DNA of 64,000 nucleotides. It comes from Glycomyces amatae. Lineage in GTDB: Bacteria > Actinomycetota > Actinomycetes > Mycobacteriales > Micromonosporaceae. The stretch is from positions 310,001 through 374,000 of the forward strand of contig NZ_JAJLQZ010000002.1 in assembly GCF_020991375.1 (NCBI RefSeq). Reading direction: 5' to 3'. The translations under genes and the position numbers were made by a program. Under the pieces are notes generated by a model, which was not told where the DNA came from, ran no database searches, and saw nothing but the letters and a program-made list of their open reading frames with translations. Of the stretch, positions 8,263-16,981 are shown piece by piece; the first letter of the stretch is position 1; each line of letters starts with the position of its first letter.

Positions 8263-8369
8263 TTCCCGGGCCGGCCGCGACCGGCGGCGGCCGGCCCGGG
8301 GCAGCGCCGCCGCACCGCCTCCCGGCGGCGCGGCGGATCCCTCATCCATCGCACTAGGAGCACACACTG

Positions 8370-9638
8370 ATGACACGCAGACCGACCCGCGCCGCCATGG
8401 CGGTCGCCGCCGCCGCGGCCCTGGTCGCCGCCGGGACCGCCGCCTGCTCGGGCGGGGACGACGACGGGAAGATCACCCTGAGCGTCGGCCTGTTCGGCGA
8501 CTTCGGCTTCGGCCCGCTCTACGAGGAGTACTCCGAACTCCACCCCGAGATCGAGTTCGAGGAGCGCATCGCCGAGTTCGCCGACCACCACACGAACCTG
8601 ACCACGCACCTGGCGACCGGGTCGGGCGCGGCCGACATCGAGGCGGTCGAGGTCGGCTACATCTCGCAGTACACCGCGCAGCCCGACCGCTTCCACGACC
8701 TCCTGGACCTGGGCGCGGGCGACCTCGAGGGCCAGTGGCTGGACTGGAAGTGGCAGCAGGCGCTGTCGGCGGACGGGGAGTCGCTCATCGGCCTCGGCAC
8801 CGACGTCGGCGGCATGGCCATGTGCTACCGCCGCGACCTGTTCGAGGCCGCCGGGCTGCCCGTGGAGCGCGACGAGGTCTCGGCGCTGTGGGCCGGGTCC
8901 TGGGACGACTACGTGGCCGTGGGCCACCAGTACTCGGAGGCCACCGGCGGCGACTACTTCTTCGAGTCCTCGGGGAACATGTTCCGCGCCATGGTCGAGC
9001 AGGCCGAGCAGGGCGTGTACGACCGGGAGGACAACCTCGTCGTCGAGTCCAACCCCGCGATCGGCGAGGCCTGGGACCTGACGGTGGAGGCGATCGAGGC
9101 GGGCATGTCGAACCGGCTCCAGGCCTGGACGCCGGAGTGGAACGCCGGGTTCAGCGAGGGCACGTTCGCGACCATCATCTGCCCCGCGTGGATGACCTCC
9201 TACATCGAGACGAACGCGCCCGACGCGGCCGGCCTGTGGGACATCGCGACGGTGCCCGGCGGGGCCGGGAACATGGGCGGCTCGCACCTGGTGCTGCCCG
9301 CGCAGGGCGAGCACGCCGAGGAGGCGTACGAGTTCCTGGAGTGGCTGACCGCGCCCGAGCAGCAGCTGAAGGTGTTCGAGTCGACCGGGAACTTCCCGTC
9401 CACGCCGGAGCTGTACGAGGACCCGGCGCTGACGGACATGAGCAAGGCGTACTTCAACGACGCGCCGGTGGGCCAGATCTTCACCGACGCCGCGCAGGCG
9501 GTCGAGCCGCAGTACCAGGGCCCCCTCCAGGGCGACGTCCTCGCCACGATCGGCCAGGGCCTGGGCCGGATCGAGGACGGCAGCCAGTCCGCCGAGGAGG
9601 CCTGGAGCCAGGTCGTCGGCGACCTCGAGTCGTTCTGA
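8370..9638 (+). CDS. Sugar ABC importer, substrate-binding lipoprotein
   Basis: 422 residues; a lipoprotein signal peptide ends at Cys26 (AGTAAC, slightly atypical at -3). The body is a family 1 (MalE-type) solute-binding protein, with the motif for closing around a sugar (GGSHLVLPAQGEHAEEAYEF) and a C-terminal helix typical of the cluster. First gene of an importer operon: two permeases follow. With GH16 upstream and a LacI gene downstream, a beta-gluco-oligosaccharide is the likely ligand (inference). ATG; TAGGAGC lies upstream. Confidence 0.9.
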   Translation: MTRRPTRAAMAVAAAAALVAAGTAACSGGDDDGKITLSVGLFGDFGFGPLYEEYSELHPEIEFEERIAEFADHHTNLTTHLATGSGAADIEAVEVGYISQYTAQPDRFHDLLDLGAGDLEGQWLDWKWQQALSADGESLIGLGTDVGGMAMCYRRDLFEAAGLPVERDEVSALWAGSWDDYVAVGHQYSEATGGDYFFESSGNMFRAMVEQAEQGVYDREDNLVVESNPAIGEAWDLTVEAIEAGMSNRLQAWTPEWNAGFSEGTFATIICPAWMTSYIETNAPDAAGLWDIATVPGGAGNMGGSHLVLPAQGEHAEEAYEFLEWLTAPEQQLKVFESTGNFPSTPELYEDPALTDMSKAYFNDAPVGQIFTDAAQAVEPQYQGPLQGDVLATIGQGLGRIEDGSQSAEEAWSQVVGDLESF

Positions 9639-9726
9639 CCCCTCCGGGGGCGGCCGGGGCCCGCTGCCCGGGCCCGGCCGCCCCGCCCGCGTCCCGCCCC
9701 TGCGAACCGTGAAAGCGATCCGACCG

Positions 9727-10677
9727 ATGACCGTCACCGCCAAGGGGGCCGCCCGGCCCTCCCCCGCCGGTCTATGGCGCTACCGCCTCGACCTCAAAGC
9801 CTCCCCGTACCTGTACATCGCCCCGTTCTTCGCGCTGTTCGCCGTGTTCGGGCTCTTCCCCCTCGCGTTCACCGCGTGGGTGTCCACGCACGAGTGGAGC
9901 CTGCTGTCCGACGAGCACGTGTTCGTCGGCCTCGGGAACTACCAGGCGCTCCTGACCGACCCGTACTTCTGGAACGCGCTGGCCAACACGATCTCGATCC
10001 TGCTGCTGGCGACCGTGCCGCAGCTGTTCGCGGCGCTGCTGCTGGCGCACCTGCTGACGATGCGGCTGCGCGGCCAGACGTTCTGGCGCATGGGGATGCT
10101 CCTGCCGAACGTGGCCTCCGTGGTGGCCGTGGCGGTCATCTTCAGCCAGCTGTTCGGCCGCGACTTCGGGCTCGTCAACTGGGTCCTGGAGTCGCTGGGG
10201 GCCGGCCGGATCGACTGGCAGGCCGGGACCGCCAGCTCGCACATCGCCATCGCGGTCATGGTGGCGTGGAAGTGGACCGGGTACAACGCGCTGATCTACC
10301 TGGCGGCCATGCAGGCGGTGCCGAAGGAGGTGTACGAGGCCGCGCACCTGGACGGGGCCTCGCGGCTCCAGCAGCTGTTCCAGGTGACGGTGCCGATGAT
10401 CCGGCCGACGGTCGTGTTCACCGTGATCGTCTCGACCATCTACGGCCTCCAGATCTTCGCCGAGCCGCAGCTGTTCGCCGGCGGCGGGGCGAACGGCGTC
10501 ACCGGCGGGGCGTCCCGGCAGTTCCAGACCCTGACGCTCTACCTGTACGAGCACGGCTTCAACCGCGGCTTCCAGTTCGGGTACGCCTCGGCGGTGGCCT
10601 GGACGATGTTCGCCGTGATCGTCCTCGTCGCCCTCCTCAACTACGTGTTCATCCGCCGCATCAGGAGCGCCTCATGA
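9727..10677 (+). CDS. Sugar ABC importer permease 1 (MalF type)
   Basis: 316 residues, six membrane spans, with the cytoplasmic EAA loop EAAHLDGASRLQQLFQVTVP that docks the ATPase. An in-frame GTG at 9709 would add six residues; ATG at 9727 is preferred because GAAAG precedes it by about 11 bases. Its TGA overlaps the ATG of the next permease (ATGA), indicating translational coupling. Confidence 0.9.
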   Translation: MTVTAKGAARPSPAGLWRYRLDLKASPYLYIAPFFALFAVFGLFPLAFTAWVSTHEWSLLSDEHVFVGLGNYQALLTDPYFWNALANTISILLLATVPQLFAALLLAHLLTMRLRGQTFWRMGMLLPNVASVVAVAVIFSQLFGRDFGLVNWVLESLGAGRIDWQAGTASSHIAIAVMVAWKWTGYNALIYLAAMQAVPKEVYEAAHLDGASRLQQLFQVTVPMIRPTVVFTVIVSTIYGLQIFAEPQLFAGGGANGVTGGASRQFQTLTLYLYEHGFNRGFQFGYASAVAWTMFAVIVLVALLNYVFIRRIRSAS

Positions 10678-11630
10678 CCAGCCCCGACCTCGACCTCGAT
10701 CCCGCCCCCGCCGGCGCCGGGCCCGGCGCGGCCGCGGACTCCCGCCGGCCGGACCGCAGTGCCTTGCCGGGCCGGTCCGGCCGGCGGGCCCGGGCCCGGA
10801 TGCGGCTGCTGCGCGAGCGGCCCGGGCGCCTGGCCTACCTGACGCTCGTCGCCGTCCTGTTCTTCTCGGGGTTCCCGCTGTACTACAGCGTGGTGGTCGC
10901 CTCGCGGGACAACTCGGCGCTCGCGTCGGTCCCGCCGCCGGTCCTGCCGGGCGCGAACCTGGTGGAGAACGTGGAGCGGGTCTTCGCGACGGTGCCGTTC
11001 GGGACGGCCCTGGTGAACTCGGTCCTGGTGTCGGCCGCGGTGACCGCCTCGGTGGTGTTCTTCTCGACGCTGGCGGGCTTCGCGTTCGCGAAGCTCAGCT
11101 TCAAGGGCGCCAAGGGGCTCCTGGTGGCGGTCGTGGCGACCATGATGGTGCCGGTGCAGCTGGGGGTGATCCCGCTGTACATGCTCATGATCGAGCTGGA
11201 GTGGACGGACACGCTGTGGGCGGTGATCGCGCCGGGCCTGGTGAACGCGTTCGGGGTGTTCTTCATGACCCAGTACCTGCGCGGGTCGCTGCCGGGCTCG
11301 CTCATCGAGTCGGCCCGGGTCGACGGCGCCTCGACGTTCCGGATCTTCTGGCAGATCGTCATGCCCGCCGCGCGGCCCGCGGCCGTGGTGCTGGGGGTGC
11401 TGACGTTCCTGACCGCGTGGAACGACTACTTCTGGCCGCTCATCGTCCTCTCCAGCCCCGACCGGTACACGGTGCAGGTGGCGCTGTCCTCGCTCAGCGG
11501 CGGGTACGTCACCGACCAGTCGTTGGTGCTGACCGGGACGATGCTGGCTACGCTTCCTCTGCTGGCGGTGTTCGCGCTCTTGGGCAAGTACATGATCAGC
11601 GGGATCATGCAGGGCGCGGTCAAGGGCTGA
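10674..11630 (+). CDS. Sugar ABC importer permease 2 (MalG type)
   Basis: 318 residues. A roughly 40-residue Pro/Ala/Arg-rich cytoplasmic N-terminus precedes six spans; the EAA loop ESARVDGASTFRIFWQIVMP is clear. ATG overlaps the preceding stop, with AGGAGC 7 bases upstream. No ATP-binding subunit follows, so the complex must borrow one, as with MsiK in Streptomyces. Confidence 0.9.
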   Translation: MTSPDLDLDPAPAGAGPGAAADSRRPDRSALPGRSGRRARARMRLLRERPGRLAYLTLVAVLFFSGFPLYYSVVVASRDNSALASVPPPVLPGANLVENVERVFATVPFGTALVNSVLVSAAVTASVVFFSTLAGFAFAKLSFKGAKGLLVAVVATMMVPVQLGVIPLYMLMIELEWTDTLWAVIAPGLVNAFGVFFMTQYLRGSLPGSLIESARVDGASTFRIFWQIVMPAARPAAVVLGVLTFLTAWNDYFWPLIVLSSPDRYTVQVALSSLSGGYVTDQSLVLTGTMLATLPLLAVFALLGKYMISGIMQGAVKG

Positions 11631-11649
11631 GAAGACGGAGGCGGACGAG

Positions 11650-12690
11650 ATGCGTCGAGCGGTTGCGGGACCGGGCGGGACGGTGCGGGGGCCCCGCCAG
11701 GGCCGGCCGACCCTGGAGGAGGTCGCCGAGCGGGCCGGCGTGTCCCGGGCGACGGTGTCGCGCGTGGTGAACGGCCAGACCACGGTGGCCGAGGAGCTGC
11801 GGGAGGCGGTCGAGGCGGCGGCGGCCGAGCTGGGCTACGTGCCGCACGCCGCGGCCCGGTCGCTGGTGACGCACCGGACCGACTCGGTGGCGCTCATCCT
11901 GCCCGAGTCGCCCAACCGGGTCTTCTCGGACGACCAGTTCTTCCCCAGCGTCATCCGCGGGGTCGCGGGCGAGCTCGACGCGGCCGGGAAGCTCCTGGTG
12001 CTGCTGACGACCGGCTCGGCCGAGGCGCGGTCGCGGGCCGAGCGGTACGCCGTGGGCGGGCACGTCGACGGGGTCATGTTCGCCTCGCTCCACGACGCGG
12101 ACCTGCTGCCGGAGCTGATGCTGCGGCGCGGGGTGCCGGTGGTGTGCAACGGGCTGCCGCAGTTGAACGCGCCGTGCATCGACGTCGACCACCTCGGCGG
12201 GGTGCGGGCCGCGGTCGACCATCTGATCATGCGGGGCCGCAGGCGGATCGCCACGATCGCGGGCCCGCAGGACATGGTGGCGGGGCGGGAGCGCCTGGAC
12301 GGGTACCGGGAGGCGCTGGCGGCGGTCGACCGGCGCGCGATCGTCGCCGTCGGGGACTTCACCGCCGAGTCGGGGCAGGCGGCGATGCGCCAGCTCCTGG
12401 CCGACGAGCCGGACCTGGACGCGGTGTTCGTGGCCTCGGACCTCATGGCGCACGGGGCGCTCCAGGCGCTGCGGGAGGCCGGGCGGCGCGTCCCCGAGGA
12501 CGTGGCCGTGGTCGGGTTCGACGACATCGCCCTGGCCCTGTTCTGCGACCCGCCGCTGACGACGGTGCGCCAGCCGATCGCGGAGATAGGCCGCAGCATG
12601 GCCCGCGCCATGCTGCGGCTGCTGGAGGGCCATGAGGTGGAACCGCTGACGATCCTCCCCACGGAGCTGGTGGTGCGCGAGTCCGCGTAG
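11650..12690 (+). CDS. LacI-family transcriptional repressor
   Basis: 346 residues. The N-terminal HTH and hinge read TLEEVAERAGVSRATVSRVV, with AARSL in the hinge helix; the rest is a periplasmic-binding-protein-like sensor domain. Starts 19 bases after the permease stop with ACGGAGG upstream, so probably co-transcribed with the importer. By position it should respond to a sugar imported by that system and bind the GAGAGAGC/GCTCTCTC palindromes near GH16 and the importer. Its own gene has no such box. Confidence 0.92.
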   Translation: MRRAVAGPGGTVRGPRQGRPTLEEVAERAGVSRATVSRVVNGQTTVAEELREAVEAAAAELGYVPHAAARSLVTHRTDSVALILPESPNRVFSDDQFFPSVIRGVAGELDAAGKLLVLLTTGSAEARSRAERYAVGGHVDGVMFASLHDADLLPELMLRRGVPVVCNGLPQLNAPCIDVDHLGGVRAAVDHLIMRGRRRIATIAGPQDMVAGRERLDGYREALAAVDRRAIVAVGDFTAESGQAAMRQLLADEPDLDAVFVASDLMAHGALQALREAGRRVPEDVAVVGFDDIALALFCDPPLTTVRQPIAEIGRSMARAMLRLLEGHEVEPLTILPTELVVRESA

Positions 12691-12692
12691 GC

Positions 12693-12726
12693 GGCGAACC
12701 GGCCCTCTCGCGAGGACCGGTTCGCC
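12693..12726 (+). terminator. Terminator-like hairpin after the LacI gene
   Basis: GGCGAACCGG (12693-12702) pairs with CCGGTTCGCC (12717-12726); a second short stem CCTC/GAGG sits inside. It is 3 bases past the repressor stop and closes the beta-glucan locus. Confidence 0.7.
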
Positions 12727-12811
12727 GGATGCCGGGCGGACCCGTGCCTGGTGGAGGCCGCTCTCCGGGCCGTGCCGCCGCCGTGGCGGCGGGGCCTCGG
12801 GAGCGGCCGGG

Positions 12812-12955
12812 CTAGGTGAACAGGCTCACCCCGCCGGGGCCGACCAGGAGGCCGACGATGATGACGACGATGCCGAGCAGCACGTTCCCTCGGAAGATCA
12901 TCCAGATGCCGTAGACGACGAGGATGACCGCGAGGATCCAAAGTATCAATGCCAT
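12812..12955 (-). CDS. Very small GPGG-motif membrane protein
   Basis: 47 residues: an almost wholly hydrophobic protein of two short helices (MALILWILAVILVVYG, then VLLGIVVIIVGLLVG) joined by MIFRGN and ending GPGGVSLFT. Small proteins with this GPGG ending are found across actinobacteria, mostly unannotated. On the minus strand TACGCT stands four bases before the ATG (12960-12965), suggesting a near-leaderless transcript. Function unknown. Confidence 0.65.
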   Translation of the reverse strand: MALILWILAVILVVYGIWMIFRGNVLLGIVVIIVGLLVGPGGVSLFT

Positions 12956-13209
12956 GCGGAGCGTATACCCCTGGCGCGGAAAAGTATGTCTACTGTCCTC
13001 ACGGATGTCCTCGACTGCGGACCCCGCGCCGCAGGGATGCGGGTCCCATAAGTGCACGGTCCGTGACGAAGCGGTCGTTTCGGCACCTCGGGCGGGGCTT
13101 CCCGGCCGCCCGGGGACGCCCCTGCGGCACCCGCGCCGGAACGCGCAGCAGCGCGGTCGGCGCCCGCGACCGGGACCGGGATGTCGCACCCGCGTGTTCC
13201 ACTTGGGGC

Positions 13210-14787
13210 GTGGAGGTAGCGCTGGTGCCCGGTCGGGGCGGTGAGGGGTGGACGATGCCGCTGCCCGGCGGCGCGGTCGCCTACCACGAGGACCTCGCGG
13301 CGGCCGTGGCCGCGCGCGAGGACGAGTCCCCGCGGTGGGTGGTGGCCGAGGCGGCGCGCGACTACCCGGTGCTGCTGGAGGCCGGGGCCCGGCTCGACCG
13401 CTGCCGGGACCTGCGGCTCGCCGAGCGCATCCTCTCGCGGGTCGAGGGCCGCGAGCCGCCCGCGCACGCCGTCGAGGCCGACCCGGACGCGGGCACGCTC
13501 TTCGAGCGCGAACCGGCGCCGGTCGACGGCCCCGCCGCCCTCACCCGGCTCCAGGCCGACTGGCTCGACCAGCGCCGCCGCACCGGCGCGGCCGCCCTGC
13601 CGGGGCTGGGGGCCCTGATCGCGGCCGAGTCGGCCGGGGCGCTGGTCGCGGCCGAGATGAGCCGCGTCGGCGTCCCGTTCGACCGCGGCGTCCACGACCG
13701 GCTGCTGCGCGACCTGCTGGGCCCGCGCCCGTCCAAGGGGATGCGGCCCCGGAAGCTCCAGGCGCTGGCCGACAAGGTGGTAGCGGCGTTCGGGCACCAG
13801 CTCAACCCCGACTCGACCAAGCAGGTCCTGGCGGCCTTCCACGCCGCGGGCCTGGAGGTGAAGACCACGCACGCCTGGGAGCTGGCCTCGGTCGACCACC
13901 CGGCCGTGGAGGCGCTGAAGACCTACCGGGAGCACGCGCGGGTGTGGACCGCGTTCGGCTGGAACTGGGCCGACGCGTGGGTGGGCGGCGCGGAGGACGG
14001 CTTCGGGCGGTTCCGGCCGGTGTACATCGTCGGCGGCGCCGACACGGGCCGGTGGGGCACCGACGGCGGCGGGGCGCTCCAGCTCCCCCACGCGGTGCGG
14101 GAGCCGATCCGGGCCGCCCCGGGGTGGAAGCTGGTGGCGGCCGACGCGGCCCAGCTGGAGCCGCGGCTGCTCGCGGCCATCAGCGGCGACGAGGCGATGA
14201 TCGCGGCGACGGCCGCCGACGACCTGTACACGGAGCTGGCCCCGCGCCTGGGCGGCGAGCGGTCCAAGGCGAAGATCGCGCTGATCTCGGCGATGTACGG
14301 GGGCACCTCGGGGGACGCGGCCCAGCTGGTGCAGCTCATGCGCGACCGGTTCCCGGCCGCGTTCGACCGGGTCGAGGCGGCCGCGCGCACCGGCGAGAAG
14401 GGCGGCCTGGTGCGCACCTGGCTGGGGCGGACCGTGCCCGCGCCCTCGGAGCGGTGGTGGCGCTCGCTCAACTCCGACGAGGGCACGAAGGTCGCCGCGT
14501 CGCGGGGGCGGTTCACGCGGAACTTCATCGTCCAGGGCACCGCCGCGGAGTGGGCGCTGGTGCTGCTGGCGCGGCTGCGGCGCGAGCTCCACGAGGCCGG
14601 GCTCGGCGAGCTGGTGTTCTTCCTGCACGACGAGGTGATGGTGCACTGCCCTGCCGAGCGCGCCGAGGCGGCGGCGGCCGCGGTCGAGCGCGCCGCCGCG
14701 GACGCCACGGCCGTGCTGTTCGGGGACATGCCGGTGCGCATACCGCTGCGGCCCAAGGTGGTCGACAGCTACGCGGAGGCGAAGTGA
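13210..14787 (+). CDS. A-family DNA polymerase-like protein (Pol I type, degenerate exonuclease region)
   Basis: 525 residues from GTG at 13210; the frame opens further upstream but that part is Arg/Gly-rich and lacks a ribosome site. The polymerase half is recognisable: motif A DAAQLEPRLLA (Pol I: DYSQIELR), motif B SKAKIALISAMYG with the Arg and Lys kept, QGTAAEWAL, and motif C FFLHDEVMVHC. The N-terminal 130 residues correspond to the 3'-5' exonuclease domain but show no DEDD acidic set. Matches the short 'bifunctional 3'-5' exonuclease/DNA polymerase' of actinomycetes, distinct from the main PolA. Role in repair is possible but unproven. Confidence 0.8.
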   Translation: MEVALVPGRGGEGWTMPLPGGAVAYHEDLAAAVAAREDESPRWVVAEAARDYPVLLEAGARLDRCRDLRLAERILSRVEGREPPAHAVEADPDAGTLFEREPAPVDGPAALTRLQADWLDQRRRTGAAALPGLGALIAAESAGALVAAEMSRVGVPFDRGVHDRLLRDLLGPRPSKGMRPRKLQALADKVVAAFGHQLNPDSTKQVLAAFHAAGLEVKTTHAWELASVDHPAVEALKTYREHARVWTAFGWNWADAWVGGAEDGFGRFRPVYIVGGADTGRWGTDGGGALQLPHAVREPIRAAPGWKLVAADAAQLEPRLLAAISGDEAMIAATAADDLYTELAPRLGGERSKAKIALISAMYGGTSGDAAQLVQLMRDRFPAAFDRVEAAARTGEKGGLVRTWLGRTVPAPSERWWRSLNSDEGTKVAASRGRFTRNFIVQGTAAEWALVLLARLRRELHEAGLGELVFFLHDEVMVHCPAERAEAAAAAVERAAADATAVLFGDMPVRIPLRPKVVDSYAEAK

Positions 14788-14812
14788 GGGCCGGGCCCGG
14801 GGCCCGGCCCTC
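14786..14812. terminator. Bidirectional terminator hairpin
   Basis: GAGGGCCGGGCC (14786-14797) is perfectly complementary to 14801-14812 with a 3-base loop. It begins inside the stop codon of the polymerase gene and ends 6 bases from the stop of the convergent amidase gene, so it can serve both. Confidence 0.75.
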
Positions 14813-14818
14813 ATGCCG

Positions 14819-16741
14819 TCAGGCGTCGGAGAGCGCGACGTCGGCGGCGTTCACGTAGCCGATCCGGTGGCCGATCTGGATCTGGTAGAACACCGTCTCG
14901 CCGTCGACGACGAAGTTCGGGCCCTCGTAGGTCTTCGCCCACAGCACCTGCGACCGGAGCTCCTGGGCGAACACGTAGGACTGCCCGGTGTCGATGGTGT
15001 ACTGCACCACGTTCTCCCGGTAGACCGCGTCGGTGCCCTCGTAGGCCTCCTCCTCGGGGTAGGTGTCGCGGTAGACCGGCACGTCGTCGCGCAGCGGCGT
15101 GACGGTGCGGCCCTCGGCGGGGGCCAGCACCGGGTTGTCGGCCGGGTTGTGGATCCAGCCGGTCTGGCCGAGGTACCAGACGGCGGTCCAGTCGCCCTGG
15201 TGGCCGGCGACGACGTACTGCTGGCCGTACCCGGCGCGGCTGCCGGTGTCGTCGACGCGGGTGGTGGCCGGTCCCAGGTCCGGGTCGATGACGCGGTCGA
15301 CCAGGAGCGGGGCGTCGAAGCTCGGCTCGGAGTACAGGAACACCGTGGAGGCGTTCCGCTCGGGGCACTCGGCCTCGGGCCGCTCGGTGTCGCAGCGGGT
15401 CATGACCGGGTGGTTGCGCTCGAAGTCGGGCGCGATCGTGACGACGCCGGAGTCGACGCCGCCCTCGGGGCGGTCGATGTCGGCGCCGAGCAGGTGGAAG
15501 TAGTGCTCCCAGTCCCAGTAGGGGCCCGGGTCCCAGTGGTCGGACTGGGGCACGTTGTCGTGGCCGAGGATGTGGGCGCGGTCGAGCGGCACGTCGTAGC
15601 GGTCGGCGAGGAAGCCGACGAGTTCGGCCGAGTTGCGGTACAGGATCTCGGTGAACCAGGAGCCGTCGGCGGCGTAGCCCTCGTGCTCGATGCCGAGGGA
15701 GCGCATGTTGACCGCCCAGTTCCCGGCCTGCCAGCCCACGTTCTCGTGGTCGAGGTGTTCGGCGATGTGCCCGTCGGCGGAGCGGACGGTGTAGTTCCAG
15801 GAGATCTGGGCCGGGTCCCGGACGACGTCGAGGGTGCCCTCGTAGGAGCCCTCGGTGTTGTGGATGACGATCGCGTTGACGTCGATCTCCTCCTCGCGGT
15901 TCGCGAGGTCGTGGTTGCCGTACTGGCCCGGCAGGTCGCCGGTCCTCTCGTACGGCGCGGGGATCCACTCGCAGCCGAGGTGGCGGGGGCACACGGTCCG
16001 GTGGCGGCCTTCGGGCGCGGGCAGGTCGAGCAGCGCGATCTGGGCCCGGTCGTGGTCGACCGGGGTGGCGGGCAGGGTGACGGGGCCGTCGTCGGTGTCC
16101 TCGGCGGCGCCGGTGGCGACGACCTCGAAGACCTCGTCGGCGAAGCGGGCCGCGGTGGCCTCGTCCTCGGCGCCGGAGTAGCGGGCGACGGCCGCGTACC
16201 AGTCGGCGGGGTCGTCGGAGTCGACGCCGAGGCCGGCCTGGTGGTCGGCGAGGAGGGCCGCGCCGCCGGCGATGTTGGCGGCCGGGTCGGTGCGCAGGGC
16301 GTCCTCGGTCTCGCCGGTGAGGTCGGCCGCGTCGTCGACGGTGGTCGGCCCGGAGGCGGTCTCGGGCGCCGGGTCCTCCTCGGGGAGGAGTTCCATGGGC
16401 CGGGTGTCGTCGCCGCGGGGGTCGCCGTCGTGGTGGGGGCCGGCGCCGGACGGGGCGGCGACCTCGTCGGTGAGGTGCATGGGGCCGAAGCCGCCCGCGG
16501 TGCTGGGTTCGCCGCCGTGGTCGGTCCAGCGGGACTGCAGGTAGGAGACGCCGAGGAGGATCGCCTCGGGCACGTCGTACGCGGCGGCGGCCGCCGCGTA
16601 CTCGGCCTGGCGGGGCGAGGCCGCGGGCGTCTCGGCGCCCGCGTGCCCGGCGGTGGCGCCGAGGGCGGCCGCCGCGGCGAGCGCGGCGGCGCCGGCCGCG
16701 ACGGCGCGGTACCGGCGCCGACGGTGCGGATGGTCCGTCAT
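14819..16741 (-). CDS. Secreted N-acetylmuramoyl-L-alanine amidase with N-terminal transglycosylase-like domain
   Basis: 640 residues. Signal peptide to about residue 36 (AGHAGAETPA). Residues 45-215 resemble a lytic-transglycosylase fold (ILLGVSYLQSRW...GGFGPMHLTD), but the usual catalytic Glu of the ESRW motif is Gln69 (CAG at 16537-16535). Residues about 285-430 are an Amidase_2 domain: VIHNTEG and GHDNVPQSDHWDPGPYWDW give the zinc ligands. The C-terminal 200 residues contain SH3-like cell-wall-binding repeats (VDDTGSRAGYGQQYVVAGHQ, then WYLGQTGWIHNP). It should cut the amide between MurNAc and the stem peptide. ATG at 16741. Confidence 0.88.
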   Translation of the reverse strand: MTDHPHRRRRYRAVAAGAAALAAAAALGATAGHAGAETPAASPRQAEYAAAAAAYDVPEAILLGVSYLQSRWTDHGGEPSTAGGFGPMHLTDEVAAPSGAGPHHDGDPRGDDTRPMELLPEEDPAPETASGPTTVDDAADLTGETEDALRTDPAANIAGGAALLADHQAGLGVDSDDPADWYAAVARYSGAEDEATAARFADEVFEVVATGAAEDTDDGPVTLPATPVDHDRAQIALLDLPAPEGRHRTVCPRHLGCEWIPAPYERTGDLPGQYGNHDLANREEEIDVNAIVIHNTEGSYEGTLDVVRDPAQISWNYTVRSADGHIAEHLDHENVGWQAGNWAVNMRSLGIEHEGYAADGSWFTEILYRNSAELVGFLADRYDVPLDRAHILGHDNVPQSDHWDPGPYWDWEHYFHLLGADIDRPEGGVDSGVVTIAPDFERNHPVMTRCDTERPEAECPERNASTVFLYSEPSFDAPLLVDRVIDPDLGPATTRVDDTGSRAGYGQQYVVAGHQGDWTAVWYLGQTGWIHNPADNPVLAPAEGRTVTPLRDDVPVYRDTYPEEEAYEGTDAVYRENVVQYTIDTGQSYVFAQELRSQVLWAKTYEGPNFVVDGETVFYQIQIGHRIGYVNAADVALSDA

Positions 16742-16968
16742 GGGTCTCTCAATCACTCGATCGGTATGGGTTGCAACGAGTATCGATGCCGCACCGAGGG
16801 TGCCTGGACGGTTCGCGGCATCGCGCCCGAAATCCCACAACGGACATATGTCACATCGGGCAACCGCGCCGGTGCCCGGCGGCGGTGGCCGGAAGGAGTA
16901 GTACCGGGGTACCACTCGCGTCCCGAAAGTTCGCTCTCGAAACGGATGAACGGCCGCCCGGCGGACCG

Positions 16969-16974
16969 TACCGT
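16969..16974 (+). promoter_or_regulatory. -10 box of a leaderless ABC exporter transcript
   Basis: TACCGT ends seven bases before the ATG at 16982, so transcription should begin at or next to the start codon. No ribosome binding site precedes the ATG, which agrees with a leaderless mRNA. No clear -35. Confidence 0.45.
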
Positions 16975-16981
16975 CGTGTGC

